A stretch of 64,000 nt of DNA from Terriglobus roseus DSM 18391 (GCF_000265425.1 NC_018014.1:1488001-1552000); one strand, 5' to 3'. Counted from the first letter of the stretch, positions 44,471 through 52,432 are shown. Numbers and translations: made by a program. The notes: generated from the letters alone by a model not told the origin.

Positions 44471-44498
44471 TGTATCTATCTGACTACCAGGTTGGCAA
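44471..44498 (-). promoter_or_regulatory. Candidate promoter of the RND operon
   Basis: On the minus strand, TTGCCA (44493-44498) and GATACA (44471-44476) are spaced by 16 bases, about 35 bases before the permease start codon. The LysR-type palindrome centre would lie about 70 bases upstream of the resulting transcription start, the usual place for LysR recognition sites. Weak match to consensus. Confidence 0.38.
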
Positions 44499-44527
44499 GT
44501 CGGACCGTGGTTTCTTCCGGGATTAAG

Positions 44528-44552
44528 TATCGGAAAAACCGATAGTATCGGA
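44528..44552. promoter_or_regulatory. LysR-type operator between regulator and efflux operon
   Basis: TATCGG-AAAAA-CCGATA (44528-44544) is a perfect interrupted palindrome of the T-N11-A class. In addition AGTATCGGA occurs twice in direct orientation (44526-44534 and 44544-44552). It sits 12 bases before the LysR gene start, so binding should also repress the regulator itself. Confidence 0.65.
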
Positions 44553-44555
44553 TCC

Positions 44556-45458
44556 ATGGAGCTTCGCCATCTTCGCTATTTTGTCGCCGTCGCCGAGCAG
44601 CAGAGCTTTAGCCGGGCTGCCGGGCTGTTGCACGTCTCGCAGTCGGCGATCAGCGAACAGATCGCGGATCTGGAGGAAGAGATTGGCGTGCGGCTGCTGG
44701 ATCGCGGGTCTCGCAAGACGGGCCTGACAGATACGGGACGGGTGTTTCTGCAGCATGCATATCGCGTGTTGGAAGAGAGCAAAAACTCCGTGCAGGAGGC
44801 GCAGCGTGCGGAGCGCGGTGAGGTGGGGTCGCTGCGGATCGGGTTCTTTGCGGGCGGGCTGGGCGATGGATTTCCGCGGCTGATCCGGGACTTTCGTGAG
44901 AAGCATCCGCGGGTGGAGCTGTCGCTGGTGGAGATGAGTGTGTCGGAGCAGTGGCCGGCGCTGATGGAAGGCCGGCTGGACATTGCGTTTACACGCGTGC
45001 CGGAGCCGCAGTTTCGACGGGATATTCGCTACGAGATTATTCAGCATGACCCGATGCTTGCGATTCTGCCGAGGACGCATGCGCGCGCGAGTGCGAAGCG
45101 GATTGATGTGAAGGACCTGGCGACAGATCGCTTTGTGGTGTCGTCGCGCGCGACTTCGCCGTCGGTCTTCGACAAGGTGATTGAGCTTTGTTCGGAGGCG
45201 GGGTTTGCGCCGAATATTGTGAGCGTGAACACGGTGTGGAGCAGCGTGACGCTGATGGTGCAGTCGGGGGAGGGTGTGTCGCTGCTGCCGATGAATCATC
45301 AGCAGCCGAGCGCAACCGATCTGGCGTTTGTGCCGCTTAAGGCGAAGAACGCGTTTGTGGAGTTGTGCGTGTGCTGGGCTGCGAAGCGGGATCGGCAGTT
45401 GCTGCGGTCGTTTCGTGAATTGACGCGGCTGCATGTGCGTGGGAATGAGCGGCTGTAG
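44556..45458 (+). CDS. LysR-family regulator of the adjacent efflux operon
   Basis: Regulator of 300 residues. The N-terminal winged helix is textbook (MELRHLRYFVAVAEQQSFSR; LHVSQSAISEQIADLEEEIG; LLDRGSRKTGLTDTGRVFL), followed by a periplasmic-binding-like effector domain from about residue 90 (VGSLRIGFFAGGLGDGFP...). The divergent arrangement with the RND operon and a palindromic operator in the 117-base gap make it the probable activator of the pump and its own repressor. Effector unknown. Confidence 0.93.
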   Translation: MELRHLRYFVAVAEQQSFSRAAGLLHVSQSAISEQIADLEEEIGVRLLDRGSRKTGLTDTGRVFLQHAYRVLEESKNSVQEAQRAERGEVGSLRIGFFAGGLGDGFPRLIRDFREKHPRVELSLVEMSVSEQWPALMEGRLDIAFTRVPEPQFRRDIRYEIIQHDPMLAILPRTHARASAKRIDVKDLATDRFVVSSRATSPSVFDKVIELCSEAGFAPNIVSVNTVWSSVTLMVQSGEGVSLLPMNHQQPSATDLAFVPLKAKNAFVELCVCWAAKRDRQLLRSFRELTRLHVRGNERL

Positions 45459-45538
45459 TTACTTCACGGATTCCATCACGGGCTTGTGGGATGGATTCGC
45501 TCGTTCCAGTGCGTAGGCTTCAATGTGAGGACCTCTTT

Positions 45539-46060
45539 ATGCCATTGAATACCGTTCGCCGTTTTTGTTTGACCGTTTTGTCTGCTGCACTGCCGTTGAT
45601 GGTTGCTGCGCCAGTGGCGCATGCGCAGACGGGAATCTATTTGCAGTTCACCGGTCAGTCAAACGATTTGAACAGCAATGGCTGGTTCTATGGGCCGACG
45701 TTTGGTGTCTACCAGGACCGTCATAGCGCAGGACCGGTGCATATCGGGCTGGATTTTCGCGGGTCGATTCTGAAGCATGACAACGCACAGTTTGCCAGCG
45801 GTCTGGGCGGTCTGCGGTTGACGGTGGTGCCGCATGTGATTCCGTTCAAGATCTATGGCGAAGCGCTGGCGGGCGTGGGGATTGTGTCGAATGGCGCGAG
45901 CAATACGCATGTGCAGTACCAGGTGAATGGCGGGTTTGAGTACACGATTCTGCCGCGGATTGACTGGCGTGTGGCTGAGATTGCGTACAACGGCTACTCG
46001 GGGACGGGCACGGGGAATCCTGTGGGATTGTCGACGGGACTCGTATTCCGGCTGCCGTAA
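45539..46060 (+). CDS. Small outer membrane beta-barrel-like protein
   Basis: Exported protein of 173 residues with signal peptide (to APVAHAQ). The mature part alternates polar and hydrophobic residues in short segments (GIYLQFTGQS; GPVHIGLDFRGS; LGGLRLTVVPHV; VNGGFEYTILPRI) and ends STGLVFRLP, resembling an eight-stranded outer membrane barrel. The start at 45539 has GAGG 9 bases before it and begins the signal peptide; an earlier ATG at 45491 is less likely. No family name recognised. It is monocistronic, between the LysR gene and a flavoprotein gene, and its function is unknown. Confidence 0.75.
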   Translation: MPLNTVRRFCLTVLSAALPLMVAAPVAHAQTGIYLQFTGQSNDLNSNGWFYGPTFGVYQDRHSAGPVHIGLDFRGSILKHDNAQFASGLGGLRLTVVPHVIPFKIYGEALAGVGIVSNGASNTHVQYQVNGGFEYTILPRIDWRVAEIAYNGYSGTGTGNPVGLSTGLVFRLP

Positions 46061-46118
46061 CGGGCGTTGCGGGGCGTGTGCATGCTAGGCTTAAGTCCTA
46101 CGGATAATCCAAAAAAAC

Positions 46119-47273
46119 ATGAGCACAGAGACACAGAAGTACACCCGCAACAGCCCCTATCTGTCCACCATGCTGGTCAACACCGTGTTGACCGATAAGG
46201 ACTCGGAAAAAGAGACGCGCCACATCGAGCTTTCGCTGGAAAATGGCATGCTTTATACGCCCGGCGATGCTGTGGGTATTCAGCCAACTAACCGCGAGGC
46301 TGAGGTTGAGGCCGTGCTGAAGGTCCTTGGCTTCAAGGGCGACGAAAAGGTGCTGGACTTCTTCAAGAAGGAAGACACGCTGGACAATGCTCTGCGCACG
46401 AAGCTGCACATTGGCAAGCTGACGCGCGGCAGTGTGAACAGCTACGCGAAGATTGCGCCGGAAGGCACGCCTGGTCTGGACTTTCTGAAGGGGCTGGCTG
46501 GTCAGGATAATAAGTCGAAGGCCGAGGAGTATGTCTGGGGCCGCGAGTTCCTGGATCTGATTACGGAGCATCCGGGCGGGATCACCGATCCGCAGCAGTT
46601 GTTTACGGTGCTGCAGCGCTTGACGCCTCGCATGTACTCGATTGCGTCGTCGCAGGCGAAGCACTCGGATACGGTGCATACGACGGTTCGCGTGGTGCGG
46701 TATCACACGCATAATCGGGATCGTCAGGGACTGTGCAGCGGCCACTTGGGCGAGCGTGCGGATGTGGGTGCGAACATGCCCATCTTCCTGCATGCGAATG
46801 CGAATTTTCGCCTGCCGGAAGATGAGTCGGCACCGGTGGTTATGGTTGGACCGGGTACGGGTGTTGCGCCGTTCCGTGCGTTCCTGGAGCATCGGCAGGC
46901 GCATGGTCACAAGGGCGACAACTGGCTGTTCTTTGGTGAGCAGCGCGCGGCTTCGGACTTCCTCTATAAGGACGAGTTCACGGCGATGCAGGTGGACGGT
47001 ACGCTGACCCGTTTGGATACGGCGTTCTCGCGCGATCAGCATAAGAAGATCTATGTGCAGGACCGCATGAAGGAGAACTCGGCTGAGCTGTTTGCTTGGC
47101 TGGAGCGTGGTGCTTACTTCTACGTCTGCGGCGATGCAAGCCGTATGGCGAAGGATGTGGAGCAGACGCTGCTGGATACCATCGCGAACGGTAAGGATTG
47201 CAGCCCGGAGCATGCTCAGGAGTATCTGAACGAGTTGAAGAAGCAGAAGCGGTATCAGCTGGACGTTTATTAG
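46119..47273 (+). CDS. Sulfite reductase alpha-subunit-like NADPH-flavin reductase without flavodoxin domain
   Basis: Cytoplasmic FAD enzyme of 384 residues resembling the C-terminal two thirds of CysJ and cytochrome P450 reductase. After a connecting domain (ELSLENGMLYTPGDAVGIQP), the FAD-binding motif RMYSIASSQ is present, then GLCSGHLGER, the NADPH-binding GPGTGVAPFRAFLEHR and the C-terminal YVCGDASRMAKDVEQTLL. The N-terminal flavodoxin domain is missing, so electrons would have to go to a separate flavodoxin, ferredoxin or hemoprotein. No sulfite reductase hemoprotein is adjacent. It is followed by a strong terminator and so stands alone. Confidence 0.9.
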   Translation: MSTETQKYTRNSPYLSTMLVNTVLTDKDSEKETRHIELSLENGMLYTPGDAVGIQPTNREAEVEAVLKVLGFKGDEKVLDFFKKEDTLDNALRTKLHIGKLTRGSVNSYAKIAPEGTPGLDFLKGLAGQDNKSKAEEYVWGREFLDLITEHPGGITDPQQLFTVLQRLTPRMYSIASSQAKHSDTVHTTVRVVRYHTHNRDRQGLCSGHLGERADVGANMPIFLHANANFRLPEDESAPVVMVGPGTGVAPFRAFLEHRQAHGHKGDNWLFFGEQRAASDFLYKDEFTAMQVDGTLTRLDTAFSRDQHKKIYVQDRMKENSAELFAWLERGAYFYVCGDASRMAKDVEQTLLDTIANGKDCSPEHAQEYLNELKKQKRYQLDVY

Positions 47274-47293
47274 AACAACGGTCTGGAAATACG

Positions 47294-47324
47294 AAGGGCG
47301 CGGCGAAAGCCGCGCCCTTTTTGC
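47294..47324 (+). terminator. Rho-independent terminator after flavin reductase gene
   Basis: An 11-bp stem (AAGGGCGCGGC / GCCGCGCCCTT) with a GAAA tetraloop is followed directly by a T run; this is the best intrinsic terminator in the window. Confidence 0.88.
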
Positions 47325-47384
47325 ATTGCATTAAGCTTGAGATATCAGTTTGCATTCGGGAGCGGCGCTTGTAACATATGAGAC

Positions 47385-47597
47385 ATGGCCGCGCCTCTTC
47401 GCACGATGACTTTCGTTCAAGATCCGCAAGAGTTGAAGCGGCAAGACGTACTCTACTGGCGAACTGTACCCCCCAGCGAGCGGTTCGCCATTGCGCGCAA
47501 GATGAGCATCGAGCAATATCGGCTGTCGGGAGTCGAGCATGAAGCTGGACAAAGACTTTCAGGATCTGTTGTCCGTTTTCAACGCCCACAACGTTAG
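47385..47597 (+). CDS. Small partner protein of nucleotidyltransferase, possible antitoxin/toxin pair member
   Basis: Protein of 70 residues (MAAPLRTMTFVQDPQELKRQ at the start) with the segment KRQDVLYWRTVPPSERFAIA. Small proteins with a DVLYWR..PP.ER motif directly before a nucleotidyltransferase gene are common in bacteria in my memory of such loci. It overlaps the next gene by 59 bases in another frame, an unusually long overlap, which implies coupled expression. The internal Met at residue 8 is an alternative start. No enzymatic motif is visible. Confidence 0.68.
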   Translation: MAAPLRTMTFVQDPQELKRQDVLYWRTVPPSERFAIARKMSIEQYRLSGVEHEAGQRLSGSVVRFQRPQR

Positions 47598-47994
47598 ATA
47601 TCTTGTGGTCGGGGGAATGGCCTTCTCCTTCCATGCCGAGCCCCGAGGCACAAAGGATGCGGATGTATGGATCGAAGCCAGCCGTGAGAATGGCCGGGCT
47701 GTCTATCAGGCCCTCGCGGAATACGGCGCCCCGATCGCAGGAATCGATCCTGACGAATTTTTGGATGGCAAGACTTTCTTTCAGTTCGGCGTAGCGCCCA
47801 ACCGTGTCGACATCATGCAAGCGATCGAGGCGGTCGAATTCTCGGAGGCTTGGCCGCGGAGGCAGGAAGGCCGCAGCGCCGACGGCGTGTCCTTTCATGT
47901 GATCTCAAAGGAAGACCTGATCGTCAACAAGTCGGCCGTTGGGCGCTTGCAGGATCTTGCTGACGTCGAGCGGCTTCGCGATTTCGATGACTAG
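47539..47994 (+). CDS. Nucleotidyltransferase-fold protein (AbiEii/MNT-like)
   Basis: Protein of 151 residues with the minimal nucleotidyltransferase core: YLVVGGMAFSFHAEPRGTKD with the GG pair (25-26) and the acidic pair in KDADVW (Asp40 and Asp42), then KTFFQFGVAPNRVDIMQ holding a further Asp (VDIM), and the C-terminal VISKEDLIVNKSAVGR..DLADVERL segment typical of this group. Such proteins transfer a nucleotide to RNA, protein or a small molecule and often act in toxin-antitoxin or phage-defence pairs. GGAG precedes the ATG. Paired with the overlapping small gene upstream. Which member is toxic, if either, is unknown. Confidence 0.85.
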   Translation: MKLDKDFQDLLSVFNAHNVRYLVVGGMAFSFHAEPRGTKDADVWIEASRENGRAVYQALAEYGAPIAGIDPDEFLDGKTFFQFGVAPNRVDIMQAIEAVEFSEAWPRRQEGRSADGVSFHVISKEDLIVNKSAVGRLQDLADVERLRDFDD

Positions 47995-48404
47995 ATGCGA
48001 TCGTTGTCGGGGCGCCAGTTTTTGATGGCTGCCTTGATGGCTTTGGGTTCCATGTTTTCGGCTGCGGCGCGGCGGGCGAGTGGTACGAGTTCCTCGTCAG
48101 AGGCGAAGCGTAGCGCGATGAACTGGGCGGGTGTGATGCCTGCCGTGGTGCCGCCGAGGGTCATGATGCGGAGCGACTCTTCGAGGCGGATGATGCGGTT
48201 CTGGTTCTGCAGGGCGTAGACGCGCGTCAGTGCGATCGACAGGAAGACGAGCAGGGTGACCGGTACCAGCAGCACGTTTGCGCGCGAGTATTCGTGCACC
48301 AGATGCACGATGGACATGATGAAACAGATCAGCGCGAGAGGCGCGAAGATGAGGTACTTCGGGTCGCGGCGTGTGTGGTTCTGAAAGCTTTGTGGTTCTG
48401 CCAT
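47991..48404 (-). CDS. DUF6526-like two-span membrane protein
   Basis: Small membrane protein of about 137 residues: MAEPQSFQNHTRRDPKYLIF start, two membrane spans (about 17-35 and 42-62; FAPLALICFIMSIVHLV and LLVPVTLLVFLSIALT), then a cytoplasmic helical part (QNRIIRLEESLRIMTL; ITPAQFIALRFASDEELVPL). This pattern fits the DUF6526 family of unknown function. The start at 48404 matches the conserved AEPQSF opening and has a GGCAGG site before it; the longer frame upstream overlaps the divergent nfo leader. Its 3' end overlaps the nucleotidyltransferase gene by 4 bases. Confidence 0.82.
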   Translation of the reverse strand: MAEPQSFQNHTRRDPKYLIFAPLALICFIMSIVHLVHEYSRANVLLVPVTLLVFLSIALTRVYALQNQNRIIRLEESLRIMTLGGTTAGITPAQFIALRFASDEELVPLARRAAAENMEPKAIKAAIKNWRPDNDRI

Positions 48405-48483
48405 GGTGCCTGCCATTCGTGGAACTGGATTGTGGGGACGCCCAAGTCTCGCACGCGGGCGCGGTTCCTCTAACATCGAAGTG

Positions 48484-49359
48484 ATGGCACCTGCTAAGTC
48501 CCCCTCGAAGCGTATCGGCATTCACCTTTCCACCAGCGGCGGCACGTGGACCGCGGTACAGCGTGCGGTGGATTGCGGTGCGAACTGTTTCCAGATCTTT
48601 TCGTCTTCGCCGCGGCAGTGGAAGGCGAACGCGGTCGCTCCGGCCGACGCGGAGCAGATGCGTACGCTGCGCGCGCAGCATGGCATTGCACCGATGACGA
48701 TCCATGCGTCGTACCTGATCAACCTTTGTTCGCAGAGCGAAGAGGTTCGGAAGAATTCGACGGCTGCGTTTCGTGGCGAGGTGGAACGCGCGCTGGCGCT
48801 GGGAGCGGAGTTCCTGGTGTTCCATCCGGGATCGTGGAAGGGACTGACGCGGGCCGAGGCGCTGCAGCATGCAGCCGAGAATATCGAGCGGGCCGTGGAT
48901 GGACTGGGCTGCCAGGATTCGCATCTGCGGATCCTGATTGAGAACACGGCAGGCAGCGAGTTCAGCATGGGCGGCAAGCTGGACCAGGTCGGTGACCTGT
49001 TGCACATGCTGGATCGGTGCGCTCCGGTGGATGTGTGCCTGGACACGTGCCACACGCACGTTGCGGGCTATGACCTGGTGACACCTGAGGGGTATGAGGA
49101 GACGGTGGCGCTGATTGCGGAGTCGTTCGGCACGGAGCGCGTGCGGGTGTGGCACTGCAACGATGCGAAGGCAGCGATGGGCAGCAAGCTGGACCGGCAC
49201 GAGCATATCGGCGATGGGACGATCGGACCCGACGCGTTTCGGCGACTGCTGCGCGACAAGCGGTTTGCACACTGTGCGTTTATTGCAGAGACGCCGGTGG
49301 ATGACCCCGGTGACATTCTGCGGAACGTGAGTGTGCTGCGGACGCTGGCGGCGGGATAG
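48484..49359 (+). CDS. nfo: Endonuclease IV (AP endonuclease)
   Basis: DNA repair enzyme of about 291 residues that cuts next to abasic sites. TIM-barrel zinc-binding marks are in order: RIGIHLSTSGG, FQIFSSSPRQWK, IHASYLINLCS, FLVFHPGSWKG (His), ILIENTAGSE (Glu), VCLDTCHTHVAGYD (Asp and His), VWHCNDAKAAMGSKLDRHEH (His/Asp/His), GDGTIG and FIAETPV (Glu). The start at 48484 was chosen because family members begin just before the GIH motif; the longer open frame upstream is in the divergent promoter region. Stands alone. Confidence 0.95.
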   Translation: MAPAKSPSKRIGIHLSTSGGTWTAVQRAVDCGANCFQIFSSSPRQWKANAVAPADAEQMRTLRAQHGIAPMTIHASYLINLCSQSEEVRKNSTAAFRGEVERALALGAEFLVFHPGSWKGLTRAEALQHAAENIERAVDGLGCQDSHLRILIENTAGSEFSMGGKLDQVGDLLHMLDRCAPVDVCLDTCHTHVAGYDLVTPEGYEETVALIAESFGTERVRVWHCNDAKAAMGSKLDRHEHIGDGTIGPDAFRRLLRDKRFAHCAFIAETPVDDPGDILRNVSVLRTLAAG

Positions 49360-49452
49360 GCCGGTCGCAGCACGAATCTTGGTGATTAAGCGCGAATGTC
49401 CCTTGCGCGCCAAGCCGAGCCCATTACGGAACAGGTCGCGATTCTGCGCGAA

Positions 49453-49503
49453 AAAGTCGCACAAGACACCAGAATCCTGGCGACTTCATGATCGGGCGAC
49501 TTT
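49453..49503 (+). other. Mutually exclusive hairpins in leader of first secreted paralogue
   Basis: AAAGTCGC (49453-49460) can pair with GCGACTT at 49480-49486 or with GCGACTTT at 49496-49503, giving two competing stems 20-40 bases upstream of the AGGAGG at about 49520. Whether the region is transcribed is not known. Confidence 0.35.
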
Positions 49504-49536
49504 ACAATTTCGCCACGTTCAGGAGGTAGCATCCGC

Positions 49537-50265
49537 ATGGTCCGGTCGTTTTGTGTCGCTCTCTGTCTTGCCGCAGCAACTGCCGGAGTGGGAAGCTCAG
49601 CGCAGACGGCATTGCGCAGACCCGTACCGCAAGTCGGCAAGCCGATGTCGATTATTACGGAGCAGAAGACGGTGCAGACCTTCGCGGAAGGTTTACAAAT
49701 CACCCGCGTGACTCGAGACAGCTTTTACCGTGACAGCCTTGGCCGCGTGCTCACAAAGTCAGAGCATCCTCTGGACGGGGGCAGATCTTTGGTCACCTTC
49801 ATGCTTCAGGATCTTGCGGCGAACGAAAGCCTCTTCTGGAACATCGCTCCCGGTGCTGCGAAGGAGTACACCCAGACGACTTTGGCGACGCCAACGCCCT
49901 TTGTGGCGTCCGTTCCTTTTCAGCAGCCGATAGATACTCGACCGCTTACCAAGCGTGACAATCTGGGCGAGGAGTACGTGGGAGGATTTCCTTGTCAGGC
50001 AGCGCGAATGACCACCACGTACCCCATCGACACGGTGGGCAACGATCGTCCCTTTGCCGTGGTCAATGAGACCTGCATGTCCCGCGAGTTTGGGCGATCC
50101 CTCAAGTCATCCGTTGACGACCCACGGAACGGCAAGACTACGGTGACGGTCCTCTCGATTTCGCGTGGCGAACCCGACCCAGCGCTCTTTCAACCGCCGG
50201 CAGACTATGTTCGCCGAATAAATGTCACAACACTGACTCCGGCGGCGGTCGCGAACGCAAGGTGA
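49537..50265 (+). CDS. Secreted protein of unknown function, tandem paralogue 1
   Basis: Exported protein of 242 residues with signal peptide (MVRSFCVALCLAAATAGVG). A recognisable block IITEQKTVQTFAEGLQITRV followed by RDSLGRVLT, and a C-terminal block with a Cys pair (GGFPCQAARMTTTYPI... NETCMSREFGR) ending PDPALFQPPADYVRR are shared with the next two genes. No catalytic motif is visible; the fold is probably beta-rich. AGGAGG lies 10 bases before the ATG. Part of a three-gene array on the same strand. Function unknown. Confidence 0.82.
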   Translation: MVRSFCVALCLAAATAGVGSSAQTALRRPVPQVGKPMSIITEQKTVQTFAEGLQITRVTRDSFYRDSLGRVLTKSEHPLDGGRSLVTFMLQDLAANESLFWNIAPGAAKEYTQTTLATPTPFVASVPFQQPIDTRPLTKRDNLGEEYVGGFPCQAARMTTTYPIDTVGNDRPFAVVNETCMSREFGRSLKSSVDDPRNGKTTVTVLSISRGEPDPALFQPPADYVRRINVTTLTPAAVANAR

Positions 50266-50429
50266 TTTCGCCTTGGAGCCACCGGGGACCCGATGCCCAC
50301 CAGACGTCATTGGGGAGCGGGGACCGGCTAAGCAGTGGCACAAGCGAATATGTTTCCAGCACTGGCGCGTATTCGACTGGTGGTTTGCATGGCCCACGCT
50401 AAAATCGCGGCAGATTTCGGAGGCTCCTC

Positions 50430-51263
50430 TTGTACTCGAAAGCTTTCGCTGCCCTTCTTTCGTTCGCAGCGATGGCAGCAGATATTTCTGCGGTACCGCT
50501 CTTCGCACAGGACCATTCAGTCCGCGGACCGGTCTCCGTCACGCTGGAGCGAAAGAGCGTGCAGACGCTGGCGGATGGCACCCACATTACGCGGGTAACG
50601 CACGAGATATTCATCCGTGACAGCAAGGGGCGGGTGCGCACGGAAAGGGAGGTTGGACCTTTGCCCGGCGCGGAGGTTTCGCTTCGCACGGTGTCGGTAA
50701 CCGACCCGGTTGAGGGCGTTGGTTACAGCTGGCAAGTGGGGGCACCGGGCGGTCGCAAGACCTATAGCGTCTGGCGGCGACCTGCGCCAACGAACGCGGG
50801 TTCCAATTCGCCGATGCGGACGTTGCCCGATGGCACGAACGCGGCACGGCAGGGAGCGATGGGGAGCGCGAGCGGATCTTCTGGAGGTTCTGCTCCTGTG
50901 TCGCTGTCGATTCCGGCAGTGGTGAACAGTTCCGTTGTGCCAGGCGGGGCGGTTCAGCCGGCAGTAACGCGCGATCCGCTGGGCATGCGGGTCATCAGCG
51001 GGCTGACCTGTGTGGCGCAGCGGACGACGACCGTCTATGCCATTGGGTTTCTGGGCAATGACCGCACGATCACGACGACGGATGAGACCTGTACGTCGGA
51101 AGAGGCTGGCCGAGTGATTGAGGAGACGCGGGAGGACCCGCGAACGGGCGTGCAGACGGTGACGCTGTTGTCCGGCAGTCTGTTGGAACCGGATGTTTCC
51201 CTGTTTTCGCCGCCGTCGGATTACACGGAGTTCAAGCAGCCGGTTCGGACTCCGCAGCGCTGA
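50430..51263 (+). CDS. Secreted protein of unknown function, tandem paralogue 2
   Basis: Exported protein of 277 residues starting with TTG, preceded by GGAGG. Signal peptide to about AVPLFAQ. Core block VTLERKSVQTLADGTHITRV and RDSKGRVRTE match paralogue 1 closely. A variable Pro/Gly/Ser-rich middle (about 105-175) follows, then the C-terminal block with a Cys pair (SGLTCVAQRTTTVYAI; DETCTSEEAGRVI) ending EPDVSLFSPPSDYTEF. Same order of blocks as paralogue 1 with a longer middle. No known domain named. Function unknown. Confidence 0.82.
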   Translation: MYSKAFAALLSFAAMAADISAVPLFAQDHSVRGPVSVTLERKSVQTLADGTHITRVTHEIFIRDSKGRVRTEREVGPLPGAEVSLRTVSVTDPVEGVGYSWQVGAPGGRKTYSVWRRPAPTNAGSNSPMRTLPDGTNAARQGAMGSASGSSGGSAPVSLSIPAVVNSSVVPGGAVQPAVTRDPLGMRVISGLTCVAQRTTTVYAIGFLGNDRTITTTDETCTSEEAGRVIEETREDPRTGVQTVTLLSGSLLEPDVSLFSPPSDYTEFKQPVRTPQR

Positions 51264-51372
51264 TCTTGCGTGTTGAGTCCGAATGCAATGGCGGAATTAT
51301 TTGGCCTCGCGCGCAACTGTTTGTTTGAGAGTCCGTCTACTCGTGCAAGCACTACTCCCGAGGAGTTTTCTC

Positions 51373-52287
51373 ATGAAGATTGGTCTTGTCTCTGCTGCAT
51401 TGCTGTTGGCCGCCGTGCCGGTGTTTGCGCAAAGTCCTGATGGTCCCGGTCCTGGCGGTCCCGGTTTTGGTGGTCCCGGTAGCGCTCCTCCCTTTATGGG
51501 ACGGGGAGGTATGGGGCGCGGATTTATGGGCGGGGCGCATGAGGCTGGATTTGGGTTTGGCCTGATGCAGCCGCCGGTTACGAACGCGCCGTATGCTGCG
51601 ACGTTTACGAGCACGGAGACGGAGAAGCTGCAGGATGGCACGGTGTTGACCCGCAACGTGACTCGCGTTGCGACACGCGATTCGCTGGGGCGGACTCGTG
51701 AAGAGGTGACGATGCCGGCGCGTAAGGGTGGTGACGGCAAGCCGCACACCACGATCGTGATCGTGGATCCGGTTGCGCACACCGTCACACGGTTGCAGGC
51801 GGATGAGAAGCTGGCGATTGTGCACCAGATTCCTGCGCCGCGTCCGCATGATGGACCGGGAGGCATGGGGCGTCGTGGACCGGGCGGACCGCCGCCACAG
51901 GATGCCAGTGCTCCGCCGCCTCCTGATGGTGGGCAAGGACCTCGCGGCCGGCATGGCGATAAGAATGCGGTCGTGGCCGACCTGGGGACGAAGACGATCA
52001 ACGGTGTGCTGGCGACGGGGAAGCGTGTGACGCGGACTATCCCGGTCGACGGCACGGATAAGCCGGTGGTGGCGACGCACGAGGAGTGGTTCTCGCCTGA
52101 TTTGAAGATTCAACTGAGCCGCAACGATGTGGACCCGTTCCGAGGTACGCACACGACCATTGCGACGGCTCTGACGAAGGCCGAGCCGGATGCGGCTCTG
52201 TTCAAGGTTCCGCAGGGTTACACGGTGGAGCAGGCGGCACAGCATATGGGGCGACGTGGACCGATGGGGCCGCCTTCCGGCATGTAG
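51373..52287 (+). CDS. Secreted Gly/Pro-rich protein, tandem paralogue 3
   Basis: Exported protein of 304 residues with signal peptide (MKIGLVSAALLLAAVPVFAQ). Mature N-terminus is Gly/Pro-rich (PGPGGPGFGGPGSAPPFMG), then the shared core FTSTETEKLQDGTVLTRNVT and RDSLGRTREE, a Pro/Gly/Asp/His-rich middle, and a C-terminal block (TINGVLATGKRVTRTIPV... PDAALFKVPQGYTVEQ). The two cysteines of paralogues 1 and 2 are absent. AGGAG precedes the chosen ATG; the earlier in-frame start at 51283 lacks one. Function unknown; the family appears to have diverged by duplication in place. Confidence 0.82.
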   Translation: MKIGLVSAALLLAAVPVFAQSPDGPGPGGPGFGGPGSAPPFMGRGGMGRGFMGGAHEAGFGFGLMQPPVTNAPYAATFTSTETEKLQDGTVLTRNVTRVATRDSLGRTREEVTMPARKGGDGKPHTTIVIVDPVAHTVTRLQADEKLAIVHQIPAPRPHDGPGGMGRRGPGGPPPQDASAPPPPDGGQGPRGRHGDKNAVVADLGTKTINGVLATGKRVTRTIPVDGTDKPVVATHEEWFSPDLKIQLSRNDVDPFRGTHTTIATALTKAEPDAALFKVPQGYTVEQAAQHMGRRGPMGPPSGM

Positions 52288-52398
52288 TTGGATTTCGAAG
52301 ATGGAAAGCGAGGGCAGCCGGGTTCGGATGTCCTCGTTTGTTTGTGCGGGGCGTGGTGGCGTTTGATCGGCTGTAGGTACAGCGGAGAGTTGAGAGAG

Positions 52399-52432
52399 CC
52401 CACCGTTTGCTTCGCAAAGATTGGGGCACCCC
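52399..52432. repeat. Palindromic intergenic repeat, copy A (CCCA...TGGGGCACC)
   Basis: CCCA (52399-52402) pairs with TGGG (52422-52425) around an inner stem TTTGC/GCAAA with a TTC loop, and is followed by GCACCCC. It shares its outer ends, but not its inner stem, with the element at 59419-59456. It lies in the 253-base gap before the DUF4159 gene, which holds nothing else that I can recognise. Confidence 0.55.

Noticed and set aside
50291-50320. Third copy of the CCCA...TGGGG repeat
   Set aside because: CCCA and TGGGG are present, but the centre is only a short loopless palindrome (GACGTC) and the right end reads AGCGGGG instead of CACC; probably chance.
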